Shown here: positions 43,389 through 52,061 of the stretch, in pieces
How the letters are laid out: every line of letters begins with the position of its first letter
How positions within the stretch are numbered: the stretch's first letter is position 1
From: Nitrospirillum iridis
GTDB lineage: Bacteria; Pseudomonadota; Alphaproteobacteria; Azospirillales; Azospirillaceae
Reading direction: 5' to 3'
DNA length: 64,000 nt
NCBI RefSeq assembly: GCF_014205765.1
Contig: NZ_JACIIZ010000015.1
Location: 124,001-188,000, forward strand
Notes under the pieces: model-generated
The model's input: the letters and a program-made list of their open reading frames with translations, nothing else
Told to the model about the DNA's origin: nothing
Database searches by the model: none
Position numbers and translations under genes: made by a program

Positions 43389-44732
43389 ATGAAGTGGAGC
43401 AACACCGCGTTGGTCGGCGGCGCCCTCGCCGTCTTTCTGGGGGGCATGGCGGGCGTCGCCATGGCGCAGTCGGCGGCGGATCTGGGAAAGACCCTGACAC
43501 CCAACGGCGCTGAAAAGGCGGGCAACAAGGACGGCTCGATCCCCGAGTGGACCGGCGGCATTACCGCCCCGCCCGCCGGCTTCAAGCCGGGCGACCACTA
43601 CGTCGATCCCTATGCCGGCGACAAGCCGCTGTTCACCATCACCGGGCAGAACGCGGCCCAATACGCGGACAAGCTGCCGGAGGGCCTGAAGGCCCTCCTG
43701 AAGCAGTATCCCGACTACAAGATGAACGTCTATCCGACGCACCGCAGCGCCTCGCTGCCCAAGAGCGTCTATGACGAGACCCTCGCCAACGCCACCCGCG
43801 CCAAGCTGGTGGATGAGGGCAACGGCGTCGAAGGCGCCAAGGTGGGCGTGCCCTTCCCCATTCCGAAGACGGGCGTGGAGGTGGTGTGGAACCACATCCT
43901 GCGCTGGAAGGGGCTGGCGGTGGAACGCCAGTACGGCCAGGCCAATCCGCAGGCCGACGGCTCCTACACCATGATCGAGATCGATGAGAAATCGAAGTTC
44001 CTCTACTCCGACAAGGGGCCGGAGGGCCAGACCTCGCTGTTCTTCCAGCAGGAAGTGACGGCGCCGGCCCGCCTGGCCGGTGAAATCCTGCTGGTGCATG
44101 AGACCATGGACCAGATCAAGGAACCGCGTAACGCCTGGACCTACAATCCCGGCCAGCGCCGGGTGCGCCGCGCCCCCAACGTCGCCTACGACAATCCGGG
44201 CACGGCGTCGGACGGCCTGCGCACTTCCGACCAGTTGGACGTGTTCAACGGTTCGCCCGACCGCTACGACTGGAAGCTGGTTGGCAAGAAGGAGATGTAC
44301 GTCCCCTACAACGCCTATCAGTTGCAGAGCGACAAGCTGACCTACGACCAGATCATCAAGCCGAAGCATTTGAACCAGGATTACGCCCGGTACGAGTTGC
44401 ATCGTGTCTGGGTGGTCGAGGGCAAGCTGAAGTCCGGCACCAGCCACATCTATCCCCGCCGCACCTTTTATGTGGACGAGGACAGCTGGAACATCCTGGT
44501 GGCCGACCAGTACGACGCCCGCGACCAGTTGTGGCGCGTGACCGAGGCCCACGGCATCAACCATTATGACGTTCCGGCCTACTGGGCGGGCCTGTTCGCC
44601 GTGTACGACCTGCAGTCGGGCCGCTACACCGCCAGCGGCTTCATCAACCAGGAGAAGCCCTACAACTTCAAGGTTGAGCTGACGGAATCCGACTTCTCGC
44701 CGGACAGCCTGCGTCGTTCAGGCGTGCGCTGA
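43389..44732 (+). CDS. DUF1329 exported protein
   Basis: 447-aa protein with a Sec signal peptide (ALVGGALAVFLGGMAGVAMA). The mature part begins LGKTLTPNGAEKAGNKDGSI, the DUF1329 opening, and has a LolA-like beta-rich fold with the conserved RRTFYVDEDSWNILVADQYD near the end. DUF1329 proteins are periplasmic or outer-membrane associated, often beside DUF1302 porin-like genes and lipid catabolism genes; here they follow a fad operon. GGGAGGA precedes the ATG at 43389. The 221-bp spacer before it has a small palindrome GGGACA-GT-TGTCCC (near 43274), so it may have its own promoter. A strong terminator follows. Confidence 0.9.
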   Translation: MKWSNTALVGGALAVFLGGMAGVAMAQSAADLGKTLTPNGAEKAGNKDGSIPEWTGGITAPPAGFKPGDHYVDPYAGDKPLFTITGQNAAQYADKLPEGLKALLKQYPDYKMNVYPTHRSASLPKSVYDETLANATRAKLVDEGNGVEGAKVGVPFPIPKTGVEVVWNHILRWKGLAVERQYGQANPQADGSYTMIEIDEKSKFLYSDKGPEGQTSLFFQQEVTAPARLAGEILLVHETMDQIKEPRNAWTYNPGQRRVRRAPNVAYDNPGTASDGLRTSDQLDVFNGSPDRYDWKLVGKKEMYVPYNAYQLQSDKLTYDQIIKPKHLNQDYARYELHRVWVVEGKLKSGTSHIYPRRTFYVDEDSWNILVADQYDARDQLWRVTEAHGINHYDVPAYWAGLFAVYDLQSGRYTASGFINQEKPYNFKVELTESDFSPDSLRRSGVR

Positions 44733-44864
44733 GGCCGGTGTGCGCTGAGATTTGACGAGGTTGGCGGCGGGGGAGGGACATCCCCCGCCGCCGACAACCG
44801 GCCCTGACGGGCTGGCCACCACTGAGATCGCATCCGGCCGGGTTCAGGTCCGCCGGATGCGTGA

Positions 44865-44909
44865 AGCCTGCGGGGGGAAGGACGCACCTCCCGCAGGCTT
44901 TTCCTTTTT
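44865..44909 (+). terminator. rho-independent terminator after DUF1329
   Basis: Stem 44865-44877 with 44887-44899 (13 pairs including one G-T, 9-nt loop), followed by TTTTCCTTTTT. It is 132 bp after the DUF1329 stop and is the cleanest intrinsic terminator on the plus strand. A second hairpin (44762-44794 region, GGCGGCGGGGGA pairing downstream) precedes it. Confidence 0.9.
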
Positions 44910-45021
44910 CACCGGCGGAATTGGTGCCGGTCAAGTTTCCCTATACGTAAAGCGGGAAATGACGACGCCCGCGCGGGCGTCGGGTAGGGAAAATCGCTCC
45001 CGGCCGCGTTAAGCTGGCCCC

Positions 45022-45696
45022 ATGACGCACTTTCCTGGAAAGCCTCGTGTTGCCGCTAACCGTCGGGAACGCGGCCGTCCGCGCCACGCGGATGTCCTGA
45101 CGCCGGCCGAATGGCGGGTGGTGGAGGCTGTGCGTCATGGCCTGACCAATCCGCAAATCGCCCAACGCCAGGGCGTCAGTCTCGACGCCGTGAAATACCA
45201 CGTTGCCAACATCCTGCTGAAACTGGGGTTCGCCAGACGGGCCGAACTGCGCCGGTGGCATGGTGTCCGCCGCGCCAGCAACCTCGCCCACAAGGAGCCG
45301 TCCATGGAAACGCAGACCAGCCTGGGTCCGGTGGGCCAGATCGCGCGCAGCGTCAAGGACATCACCGCCGCCCGCCGCTGGTACGGCGACGTCCTGGGTC
45401 TGCCCCATCTCTATTCCTTCGGCACACTGGCGTTCTTCGATTGCGGGGGTGTGCGGCTTTTCCTGTCGGAAGGTGAGGGGGCGGCCGAGTCGATCCTCTA
45501 TTTCCGGGTGGAGGACATCCAGGCCATGCACGCCACCCTGACGGCCCGGGGCGTGGAGTTCATCAACACCCCCCATCTCATCCATCAGCATGAGGATGGG
45601 ACGGAGGAGTGGATGGCCTTCTTCAAGGACAATGAGGGACGTCCCTTGGCCATCATGGCGCAGGTGGGTACCCAGAGCGCAAAGGCGGCGGACTGA
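45022..45696 (+). CDS. LuxR-type HTH fused to VOC/glyoxalase domain
   Basis: 224 aa in one frame. Residues 26-80 are a GerE/LuxR HTH (LTPAEWRVVEAVRHGLTNPQ, then QRQGVSLDAVKYHVANILLK). Residues ~95-220 are a VOC (vicinal oxygen chelate) domain (QIARSVKDITAARRWYGDVL, GLPHLYSFGTLAFFDC, ILYFRVEDI, FKDNEGRPLAIMAQ) of the glyoxalase/bleomycin-resistance type. A fusion would be a ligand- or metal-sensing regulator with no receiver or PAS domain. The linker METQTSLGP has its own Met (45304), so an internal start making the VOC alone is possible. The ribosome-binding site is weak. The TGA's last base is the first base of repeat copy D. Confidence 0.85.
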   Translation: MTHFPGKPRVAANRRERGRPRHADVLTPAEWRVVEAVRHGLTNPQIAQRQGVSLDAVKYHVANILLKLGFARRAELRRWHGVRRASNLAHKEPSMETQTSLGPVGQIARSVKDITAARRWYGDVLGLPHLYSFGTLAFFDCGGVRLFLSEGEGAAESILYFRVEDIQAMHATLTARGVEFINTPHLIHQHEDGTEEWMAFFKDNEGRPLAIMAQVGTQSAKAAD

Positions 45697-45863
45697 TACC
45701 GGCGGCACGAGATTCTGACTCGTGCGGCTGTAGCCCGCGACTGCGAGCGCCGGAGCTTTGCGGGGAGCGTAGCGGACTGGAAGGTGAGGAAGCCAAGCGA
45801 CCGGATGGTCGCGCCCGGCGATTGAGGGACGGCATTTGACCGGTCATGATCAAATGCCGTTGG
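45696..45863 (+). repeat. dispersed structured repeat, copy D (168 bp)
   Basis: Starts ATACCGGCGGCAC (45696-45708) and ends in the perfect right stem GGCATTTGA/TCAAATGCC and GCCGTTGG. The GGAT-loop hairpin is GCGACC (45797-45802)/GGTCGC (45807-45812), a stem different from copies A, B and C but fully paired. The first base is the last base of the upstream stop codon and the end is 10 bp from the stop of the convergent histidine kinase. Confidence 0.9.
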
Positions 45864-45872
45864 CCCGACAGG

Positions 45873-47183
45873 TCAGGCGCTGGCCCGTGCGGCGTCGGTC
45901 TCGGTCTCGGATGCCGGCAGGCGCACGGTGACGATGGTGCCGCGGCCGGGCACGCTGGCGATGTCCAGCGTGCCGCCCAGCATTTCCACGAAGCGCTTGG
46001 TCAGCGGCAGGCCCAGGCCGGTGCCGCGCACACCCGGCTGCTGCGCGCCGCGCACTTGGCCGAAGGGCTTCAGGGCGATGGGCAATTCGTGCGGCGCCAT
46101 GCCCACGCCGGTGTCGCGCACGATCAGGATCAGGGCGCCGCCCTTGTCGTCGGCCTGCACCTCCACCGTCACCCGGCCGCCGCGCGGTGTGAACTTCAGG
46201 GCGTTGGACCCGAGGTTCAGGATGATCTGCCGCACCTTTTCCGGATCGGTGCGCAGTTGCAGCGGCTGTTCCGGCACCTTCACCGTCAGGTCCACGCCAC
46301 AGTCGGTCGCCAGCGTGCGCAGCATGCGGGCGCTGTCGTGCACGGCGCGGCCGATGTCGATGTCGCGCATATCCAGCGTCACCTGCCCCGACTCGGCCCG
46401 GCTGAGGTCCAGGGTGTCATCGACCACGGCGGCCATATGGCTGGCGGCGGCATGCACGTCCTCGGCGTATTCCAGATAGCGGGCGTCGCCCAGCGGGCCG
46501 TGGAACTCCCGCCGCAACAGGTCGGCGAAGCCGATGATGGCGTTCAGCGGCGTGCGCAGCTCATGCGTGGCGTGGGACAGGAAGTCCGCCTTCTGGCGGA
46601 TTTCCGTGCGGGTCTGTTCCAGCGCCGCCAGCAGCGTCCGCTCCCGCGCCTGCATGGCCTCCAGCGACTCCAGCAGGCGGGCGGTGCGGTCCCTGACCTG
46701 GGTATCCAGATGGCGTTGCTGCTGGGCGGCTTGGAGGCATAGGAACTGCCGATGGGCGGCGCAGGCCACGCGGGTCACCACCTCCGTCGGGTCGCAATTG
46801 TGGGCGATGAAATCACTGATCCCGCGTCGGCGCGCTTCCTCGCGCATGTCCAGGTCCAGCTTTCCCGTGCGCAGCAGCAGGGTGGGGCGGGCGCCATCGG
46901 GGAAGGGGGCGGCGGCCAATGCGCCCAGGGCGGCCAGGACGGCGTTCACGGCGGCCGGCGTGTCGCCCGGCTGGTTCAGCACCAGCACATCCGGCGAAAG
47001 GTCACGACAGTGACGCGGCAGGTCGTGCAGGTCCTGCCGACAATGGATGAAGCGGAAGCCGCCTTGGCGCAACAGATCCACCAGGGAAATCAACAATCCC
47101 TGATTTCCGTCCACCAGCAGGATGGTGGCGTTGCGCTGGTCCTGGCCCAAAAGGTTGGCCGAGTTCTTGAACAGTTCGGGCAT
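45873..47183 (-). CDS. soluble histidine kinase with degenerate receiver domain
   Basis: 436-aa cytoplasmic kinase, no membrane segment. Residues ~18-140 look like a receiver domain (ATILLVDGNQGLLISLVDLL) but the phospho-acceptor position is Asn70 in LVLNQPGD, so it is a pseudo-receiver. Residues 155-200 form a coiled coil; HisKA with phospho-His207 in FLSHATHELRTPLNAIIGFA; HATPase with N box IILNLGSNALKFTP, DTGVGM and GTGLGLPL. It can autophosphorylate and presumably signals through a partner not encoded here. No response regulator is adjacent. It is leftward and 241 bp from moaE. Confidence 0.88.
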   Translation of the reverse strand: MPELFKNSANLLGQDQRNATILLVDGNQGLLISLVDLLRQGGFRFIHCRQDLHDLPRHCRDLSPDVLVLNQPGDTPAAVNAVLAALGALAAAPFPDGARPTLLLRTGKLDLDMREEARRRGISDFIAHNCDPTEVVTRVACAAHRQFLCLQAAQQQRHLDTQVRDRTARLLESLEAMQARERTLLAALEQTRTEIRQKADFLSHATHELRTPLNAIIGFADLLRREFHGPLGDARYLEYAEDVHAAASHMAAVVDDTLDLSRAESGQVTLDMRDIDIGRAVHDSARMLRTLATDCGVDLTVKVPEQPLQLRTDPEKVRQIILNLGSNALKFTPRGGRVTVEVQADDKGGALILIVRDTGVGMAPHELPIALKPFGQVRGAQQPGVRGTGLGLPLTKRFVEMLGGTLDIASVPGRGTIVTVRLPASETETDAARASA

Positions 47184-47424
47184 GGGGTCTCTAAAGCTGA
47201 TCCCCCACTTTACAGGACTTTCGGCCCGATGTCGCGTGGCGTGCGCGGAATTCTGACTAAACCCAAAGTCTTGGCCAAGGATTTAGTTAATGAGTCAGAG
47301 ACTAGCCCATGGAGATTGGAATCCTCGCGTAAGACCCATGGGGTTGGGGCAATTCACGCGATACCTAAAATTTGGCCGATGTTTTTGCCCTCTTTTTGCC
47401 ATTCCGCTGGCGCGGGTCCGCTTT

Positions 47425-47886
47425 TCAGGGCGTGCGGGTGTGCCAACGATCGGCGGCGGCCTCGTCTTCCTCCTTGGCCGAAACCCAGCGGTCCCCGTCC
47501 GCCGTTTCCTCCCGCTTCCAGAACGGGGCCTTGGTTTTCAGCCAATCCATCAGGAACCAGCAGGCCTCGAAGGCGGCGGCGCGATGGGCGCTGGCGCAGG
47601 CGGCCAGCACGATGCGGTCGCCTGGCAGCAGGCGGCCATGGCGGTGGATGATCAGCACGGCATCCAGGGGCCAGCGCGTCCGCGCCTCGGCCTCGATGGC
47701 GGCCAGCTGCCGCTCCGTCATGCCGGGATAGTGTTCCAGGGTCATGGCGCTGACGGCGTCCCCGCCGGCCACGTCGCGCACCAGGCCGACGAAACTGGCC
47801 ACGCCGCCCACGGCGGTGTTGCCGTCGCTCAGCGCCGCCAGTTCGGCGCCCACGTCGAAATCTTCGGCCTGGACGCGGATCGCCAT
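47425..47886 (-). CDS. moaE: molybdopterin synthase catalytic subunit
   Basis: 153-aa MoaE, which transfers sulfur from thiocarboxylated MoaD to precursor Z to make molybdopterin. Family features: VGLVRDVAGGDAVSAMTLEH, the HRHGRLLPGD loop, and the active-site lysines in WLKTKAPFWKREE. The ATG at 47886 is 1 nt after the moaD stop, so the pair is translationally coupled. The tail is slightly extended (SAKEEDEAAADRWHTRTP). Last gene of the uvrC-pgsA-moaD-moaE leftward cluster. Confidence 0.95.
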   Translation of the reverse strand: MAIRVQAEDFDVGAELAALSDGNTAVGGVASFVGLVRDVAGGDAVSAMTLEHYPGMTERQLAAIEAEARTRWPLDAVLIIHRHGRLLPGDRIVLAACASAHRAAAFEACWFLMDWLKTKAPFWKREETADGDRWVSAKEEDEAAADRWHTRTP

Positions 47887-47887
47887 G

Positions 47888-48139
47888 TCAGCCCCCGGTG
47901 ACCGGTGGGAACAGCGCCACCTCGTCATTGGGCGACAGGGGGTGGTCCAGCCCGACATAATCCTGGTTCACCGCCACCTTGACGACGGCCCGGTTGGCCA
48001 GGGCGTCGGCGTAGCCGGGCCCCCGCGACCGCAGCCAAGTGATGAGGTCGCCGGTGGTGGCGACATCGGGCGGCGGTGCCAACTCCTCCTCCGAGGTGCC
48101 GATCTTGGTGCGCAGCCAGGCGAAATAGAGAATGCGCAT
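47888..48139 (-). CDS. moaD: molybdopterin synthase sulfur carrier subunit
   Basis: 83-aa ubiquitin-like sulfur carrier ending in the required Gly-Gly (PPVTGG), which becomes a thiocarboxylate. It begins MRILYFAWLRTKIGTSEEEL; NDEVALFPPV is the conserved C-terminal stretch. Start at 48139 follows the pgsA stop by 5 nt. Directly upstream of moaE, and this pair in a pgsA operon is common in alphaproteobacteria. Confidence 0.95.
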   Translation of the reverse strand: MRILYFAWLRTKIGTSEEELAPPPDVATTGDLITWLRSRGPGYADALANRAVVKVAVNQDYVGLDHPLSPNDEVALFPPVTGG

Positions 48140-48144
48140 GGACG

Positions 48145-48774
48145 TCACGCCCCCGTGCGGACAGGCGTGACCGCCGTGGGCGCTTTTGCGGCGGGTTCGG
48201 CGGCCGGGGGGGCGCCCGTGGGGTTCAGCATGTGGCGCAGCCCCGCCCGCAGATAATCCCAGCCGGTGATCAGGGTCAGGACGGCGGCGGCCCACAACCC
48301 GATCTCCCCCACCACCCGTACAGGCAGCCAGCCGGGCCCGTGATCGCCCACGATCAGCCAGCCGATGGCCATCAGCTGGATGGCGGTCTTCCACTTGGCC
48401 AGGCCCGAGACCGGGACGCCGACGCGCAGGCCGGCCAGGAACTCACGCAGCCCCGACACCATCACCTCACGCAGCAGGATGATGACGGCCGGCAGCACGG
48501 CGTGGCCCACGATCTTATGGTCGGCCACCAACAGGAACAGCACGGCCGCCACCAGCAGCTTGTCGGCGATGGGGTCGAGGAAGCGGCCGATGATGGATTC
48601 CTCGTGCCAAGCCCTTGCCAGATACCCGTCGAAATAATCGGTGATGCCGGCCAGCGCGAACAGGCCAGCCGCCGTCCAGGCCGTCCAGGTCGCGGGGAAC
48701 CACAGCAGGGCCAGGATGACGGGGATCAGGGCGATCCGCGACAGGGTCAACAGGTTGGGCAGGCTGGTCAGCAT
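48145..48774 (-). CDS. pgsA: CDP-diacylglycerol-glycerol-3-phosphate 3-phosphatidyltransferase
   Basis: 209-aa inner-membrane enzyme that makes phosphatidylglycerol-phosphate. The CDP-alcohol phosphotransferase motif reads DYFDGYLARAWHEESIIGRF then LDPIADK, with all four Asp residues. Several membrane helices and the typical N-terminus LPNLLTLSRIALIPVI. The C-terminal tail (AEPAAKAPTAVTP) is Ala/Pro rich. AGGA lies about 8 nt before the ATG. It is 95 bp after uvrC in the same direction. Confidence 0.95.
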   Translation of the reverse strand: MLTSLPNLLTLSRIALIPVILALLWFPATWTAWTAAGLFALAGITDYFDGYLARAWHEESIIGRFLDPIADKLLVAAVLFLLVADHKIVGHAVLPAVIILLREVMVSGLREFLAGLRVGVPVSGLAKWKTAIQLMAIGWLIVGDHGPGWLPVRVVGEIGLWAAAVLTLITGWDYLRAGLRHMLNPTGAPPAAEPAAKAPTAVTPVRTGA

Positions 48775-48869
48775 GAAGCGGTCCTGGGGGCGATCTCAGG
48801 CAATGGGGACTGGCGGCCATCCGGGCCGGATGGGCACTCATGACGCCAGCAATCCATGTGAGGCGCAGT

Positions 48870-50855
48870 TTAGCCGTCCGGATGGAAGTGGTCATAGATG
48901 ATTTTGGCCACGGCGTCGGATATCCCGTCCACCGCGCGCAAGTCAGCCAGTCCTGCGCGCGAAACGGCTTGGGCGGAGCCGAAATGCAGCAGCAGGGCCT
49001 TCTTGCGCTTCGGCCCGATGCCCGCCACCTCATCCAGCGGGCTGGCGCTGATGGCCTTTTCCCGCCGCTGGCGATGGCCGCCGATGGCCCAGCGGTGGGC
49101 CTCGTCGCGCAGGCGTTGCAGGAAATAGAGCACGGGGTCGCGCGGGTCCATGCCGAAGGGCGGGCGGCCGGGCAGGAAGAACCGTTCCCGCCCGGCGTCG
49201 CGGTCGGGCCCCTTGGCGATGCCCACCAGCGGGATGTCGGACAGGCCCAACTCCGCCAGCACCTCCACCGCCACGCCCAGCTGCCCCTCGCCGCCGTCGA
49301 TCAGCAGCAGGTCGGGCCAGGTGTCGGTCGTGCGCTCCGGATCCTCCTTCAGCGCGCGGTCGAACCGGCGGGTCAGCACCTCGCGCATCATGGCGAAGTC
49401 GTCGCCGGCGGCCTTGGGGTCGCGGATATTGAACTTGCGGTAGGCGTTCTTGATGAAGCCGTCCGGCCCCGCCACCACCATGCCGCCGATGGGGTGGGCG
49501 CCCTGGATGTGGCTGTTGTCGTAGATCTCGATACGGGCCGGCGGCCCCTCCAGCCCGAAGATCTCGGCGACGCCGGCCAACAGCTTGGCCTGGCTGCCCG
49601 TCTCCGCCAGGCGGCGGCCATGGGCCTCGCGCGCGTTGGTCAGGGCGTGGTCCATCAGGCGCTTCTTGTCGCCGCGCTTGGGCACCGCCAGTTCCACCTT
49701 GCGCCCGGCCCGGAGCGTCAGCGCCTCGGCCAGCAGGTCCTGCTCGTCCGGCTCCTCGCTCAGCAGCACCAGGGCGGGGGCGGCGCGGTTGTCATAGAAC
49801 TGGGCGATGAAGGCGGCCAGCACCTCCGCCGTGCCCTGGTTCTTGTCATGGCTGGGGAAGTAGGCGCGGTTGCCGTTGTTGCGCCCACCCCGGAAGAAGA
49901 AGACCTGGATGCAGGTGCTGCCGCCATCCTGGTAGGCGGCGATGATGTCCGCGTCCTCCATCCCCTCGACATTGATGTCCTGGTGGGCCTGGATGGCGGT
50001 CAAGGCCCGGATGCGGTCGCGCATCTTGGCCGCGCTCTCGAAATCCAGCGCCTCCGACGCGTCCATCATGGCCTGGGCCATGCGGGTCTGGATGTCGCGG
50101 CTCTTGCCGGCCAGGAAGGCGGCGGCCTCGTCCACCTGCTCGGCGTACTGGGCGCGGTTGACGCGGCCGACGCAGGGCGCGGTGCAGCGCTTGATCTGGA
50201 ATTGCAGGCAGGGGCGGGTGCGGGTGGCAAAGACGCTGTCGGTGCAGTTGCGCAGCAGGAAGGCGCGCTGCAGGGCGGTGATGGTGCGGTTGACGGCCCC
50301 CGCCGAGGCGAAGGGCCCGAAGTAATCGCCCGCCCGGGTGCGGGTGCCCCGGTGCTTGATCAGGGCCGGGTAGTCGTGGTCCCGGGTGATCATGATGTGG
50401 GGGAAGGTCTTGTCGTCCCGTAGCAGCACGTTGTAGCGCGGCATCAGACGCTTGATCAGGTTGGATTCCAGCAGCAGCGCCTCGACCTCGGTGTGGGTCG
50501 TGACGAACTCCATGGTCACCGTCTCGGCCACCATGCGCTGCAACCGCACCGGCAGCTTGGCCGGCACGGTGTAGTTGGCCACCCGGCGCTTCAGGTTGCG
50601 CGCCTTGCCCACATACAGGACGTCGCCGGCCTCGTTCATCATGCGATAGACGCCGGGCGTCACCGGCAGCGTGCGCAGGTAGGCCTTGATGGTCTCCACC
50701 CCCCGGTTCAGGTCGGCCACGGTGCGGCGGCGGACTTTCGGGGACGCGTCCTGGGATGGGGCATCCGGGGCCGGCGCTTCGGCCGGGGCCAGGGGGGCCT
50801 GGGGGACGGCTTGGGTGGGGGCCGGGGTGTCGGGGCTGGGGTCGGTGGTGGCCAT
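48870..50855 (-). CDS. uvrC: UvrABC system protein C (excinuclease)
   Basis: 661-aa nucleotide-excision-repair nuclease that makes the 3' and 5' incisions after UvrAB binding. GIY-YIG domain ([20 protein letters not shown], then RRVANY), UVR motif ([20 protein letters not shown]), RNase-H-like domain ([30 protein letters not shown]) and C-terminal tandem helix-hairpin-helix ([20 protein letters not shown]). An N-terminal Pro/Ala-rich extension of about 40 residues precedes the usual start. Heads the leftward cluster with pgsA and moaDE; uvrB is 8 kb away. Confidence 0.97.
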   Translation of the reverse strand: MATTDPSPDTPAPTQAVPQAPLAPAEAPAPDAPSQDASPKVRRRTVADLNRGVETIKAYLRTLPVTPGVYRMMNEAGDVLYVGKARNLKRRVANYTVPAKLPVRLQRMVAETVTMEFVTTHTEVEALLLESNLIKRLMPRYNVLLRDDKTFPHIMITRDHDYPALIKHRGTRTRAGDYFGPFASAGAVNRTITALQRAFLLRNCTDSVFATRTRPCLQFQIKRCTAPCVGRVNRAQYAEQVDEAAAFLAGKSRDIQTRMAQAMMDASEALDFESAAKMRDRIRALTAIQAHQDINVEGMEDADIIAAYQDGGSTCIQVFFFRGGRNNGNRAYFPSHDKNQGTAEVLAAFIAQFYDNRAAPALVLLSEEPDEQDLLAEALTLRAGRKVELAVPKRGDKKRLMDHALTNAREAHGRRLAETGSQAKLLAGVAEIFGLEGPPARIEIYDNSHIQGAHPIGGMVVAGPDGFIKNAYRKFNIRDPKAAGDDFAMMREVLTRRFDRALKEDPERTTDTWPDLLLIDGGEGQLGVAVEVLAELGLSDIPLVGIAKGPDRDAGRERFFLPGRPPFGMDPRDPVLYFLQRLRDEAHRWAIGGHRQRREKAISASPLDEVAGIGPKRKKALLLHFGSAQAVSRAGLADLRAVDGISDAVAKIIYDHFHPDG

Positions 50856-51506
50856 GGGGCGGACACTCTGCCGATTGGCGCGTCCGGGTCAATGGGGATG
50901 CGCGGGGTGGGGCGGGCGCGATCAGGGCGTGGCCGGTTGCGGGGGCGGGCGCCTGCGAGACGTCCGGTTGCCGCTACCACTTCCGGGGTAAGCCATCCCG
51001 AATCAACCTCCGCCGGAGGCGCTGGGGAAAACCTGAACGTCTTCCACGGAAGCTGTGGATAAGTGTGAGGAAAAGCCGCTGATAGCGTGTCCCGCGCCAA
51101 GCGGCATAAGGCTTTCCGGGTTTTGCCCAATAAATAGGCAAAAAATAGTAAGTTATTGATTTTGCTGGAAAGTGATTCTGTCAATATCTAACAAATAGTT
51201 CACGATCGGCAAAAAAGGGATTGACAGGATTAGCCCGCGGACTGGTTTGGCGGTTGTGTAAAACTCGCGCGCCGCCCGAATTTAGCGGATTCCCTGGGGC
51301 GGGCTTGATCATCGGGAAAGAATCACCAAAGCGGACCAAGCTCCTACGCAAGTATGCTTGCCACCCAGGGTCGATTTTCCGCCACACTCGTCCTCCAAAC
51401 TGGGCGTTGAAGGTGTTTGGCGATGGCAGGTATACCCCCAACGGCCCTGGCCGACCGGTCAGCCCGGCCACCCTGCCCAACCGCCGGGACGAACGGAGAT
51501 GATGTG
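50856..51506. other. intergenic region with AT-rich patch, no gene seen
   Basis: The first 200 bp are GC-rich; 51115-51235 is strikingly AT-rich for this genome. It holds a hairpin TTTTGCC (51121-51127)/GGCAAAA (51137-51143) with a 9-nt loop, and a TTGACA at about 51223. The divergent promoters of uvrC and the CAP-like gene must lie here. I see no tRNA or small gene. The composition suggests acquired or promoter DNA. Confidence 0.5.
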
Positions 51507-52061
51507 ATGCGGGTCCTGACAACCGTGATGCTGACGGCCACCCTGCTGGCGACGGGGGGCGTGGCGGGGGGCTTGTGCAACCGGGCGATGGCCGCCGTGC
51601 CCGCCGGCACGCCCATCACCATGAACGCCGCCGACCGCGACGCGGCGGAGACGCTGCTCGATTTCGTGCAGAAGACGCGCATCCTGGCCGGGCTGCCCGC
51701 GCTCAGCCGCCAGCCGCTGCTGGATGACGCCGCCGCCGCCCGTGCCATGTCCCTGGCCAGCGGCACGGCCGCACCCGACCTGCGGCAGGGACTGATCCAG
51801 GCGCGTTACATCCCCATGCAGGACATGGCACTGGAGGCCAGGGCCTCCGCCGACCCGGGCCAACCCCTGGACATCTGGCAGGGCACGGGCGCCACGGTCG
51901 GCGCCTTCGTCACCCCCGGCATCACCGATGTCGGCGTGGCCCGCGTCGCCAACCCCACGCCCGGCGGCCCCAACGACGCCTATATCTGGGTGGTCATCCT
52001 GGCCCAGCCCCTGCGCGCCGCGCCGGAATCGCCGGACAGCCCGCTGGGCGCACCGCGCTGA
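51507..52061 (+). CDS. secreted CAP/SCP-like domain protein (divergent)
   Basis: 184-aa protein with a Sec signal peptide (VLTTVMLTATLLATGGVAGG). The mature part has the N-terminal CAP pattern (LLDFVQKTRILAGLPALSRQ then LLDDAAAARAMSLA) and the C-terminal ending DVGVARVANPTPGGPNDAYI and WVVILAQPL seen in bacterial CAP proteins; the typical catalytic-looking His/Glu set is not evident. Function unknown. The start at 51507 follows GGAG by about 10 nt. Isolated between AT-rich spacers and upstream of a TonB receptor gene. Moderately confident of the family. Confidence 0.65.
   Translation: MRVLTTVMLTATLLATGGVAGGLCNRAMAAVPAGTPITMNAADRDAAETLLDFVQKTRILAGLPALSRQPLLDDAAAARAMSLASGTAAPDLRQGLIQARYIPMQDMALEARASADPGQPLDIWQGTGATVGAFVTPGITDVGVARVANPTPGGPNDAYIWVVILAQPLRAAPESPDSPLGAPR

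Noticed and set aside
24787-45863. Interpretation of the repeat as a sense-strand 3'-UTR element because each copy reads in the direction of the gene on its left
   Set aside because: For copies between convergent genes this is automatic. Only copy C (tandem genes) is informative, which is one case, so the orientation argument was dropped.
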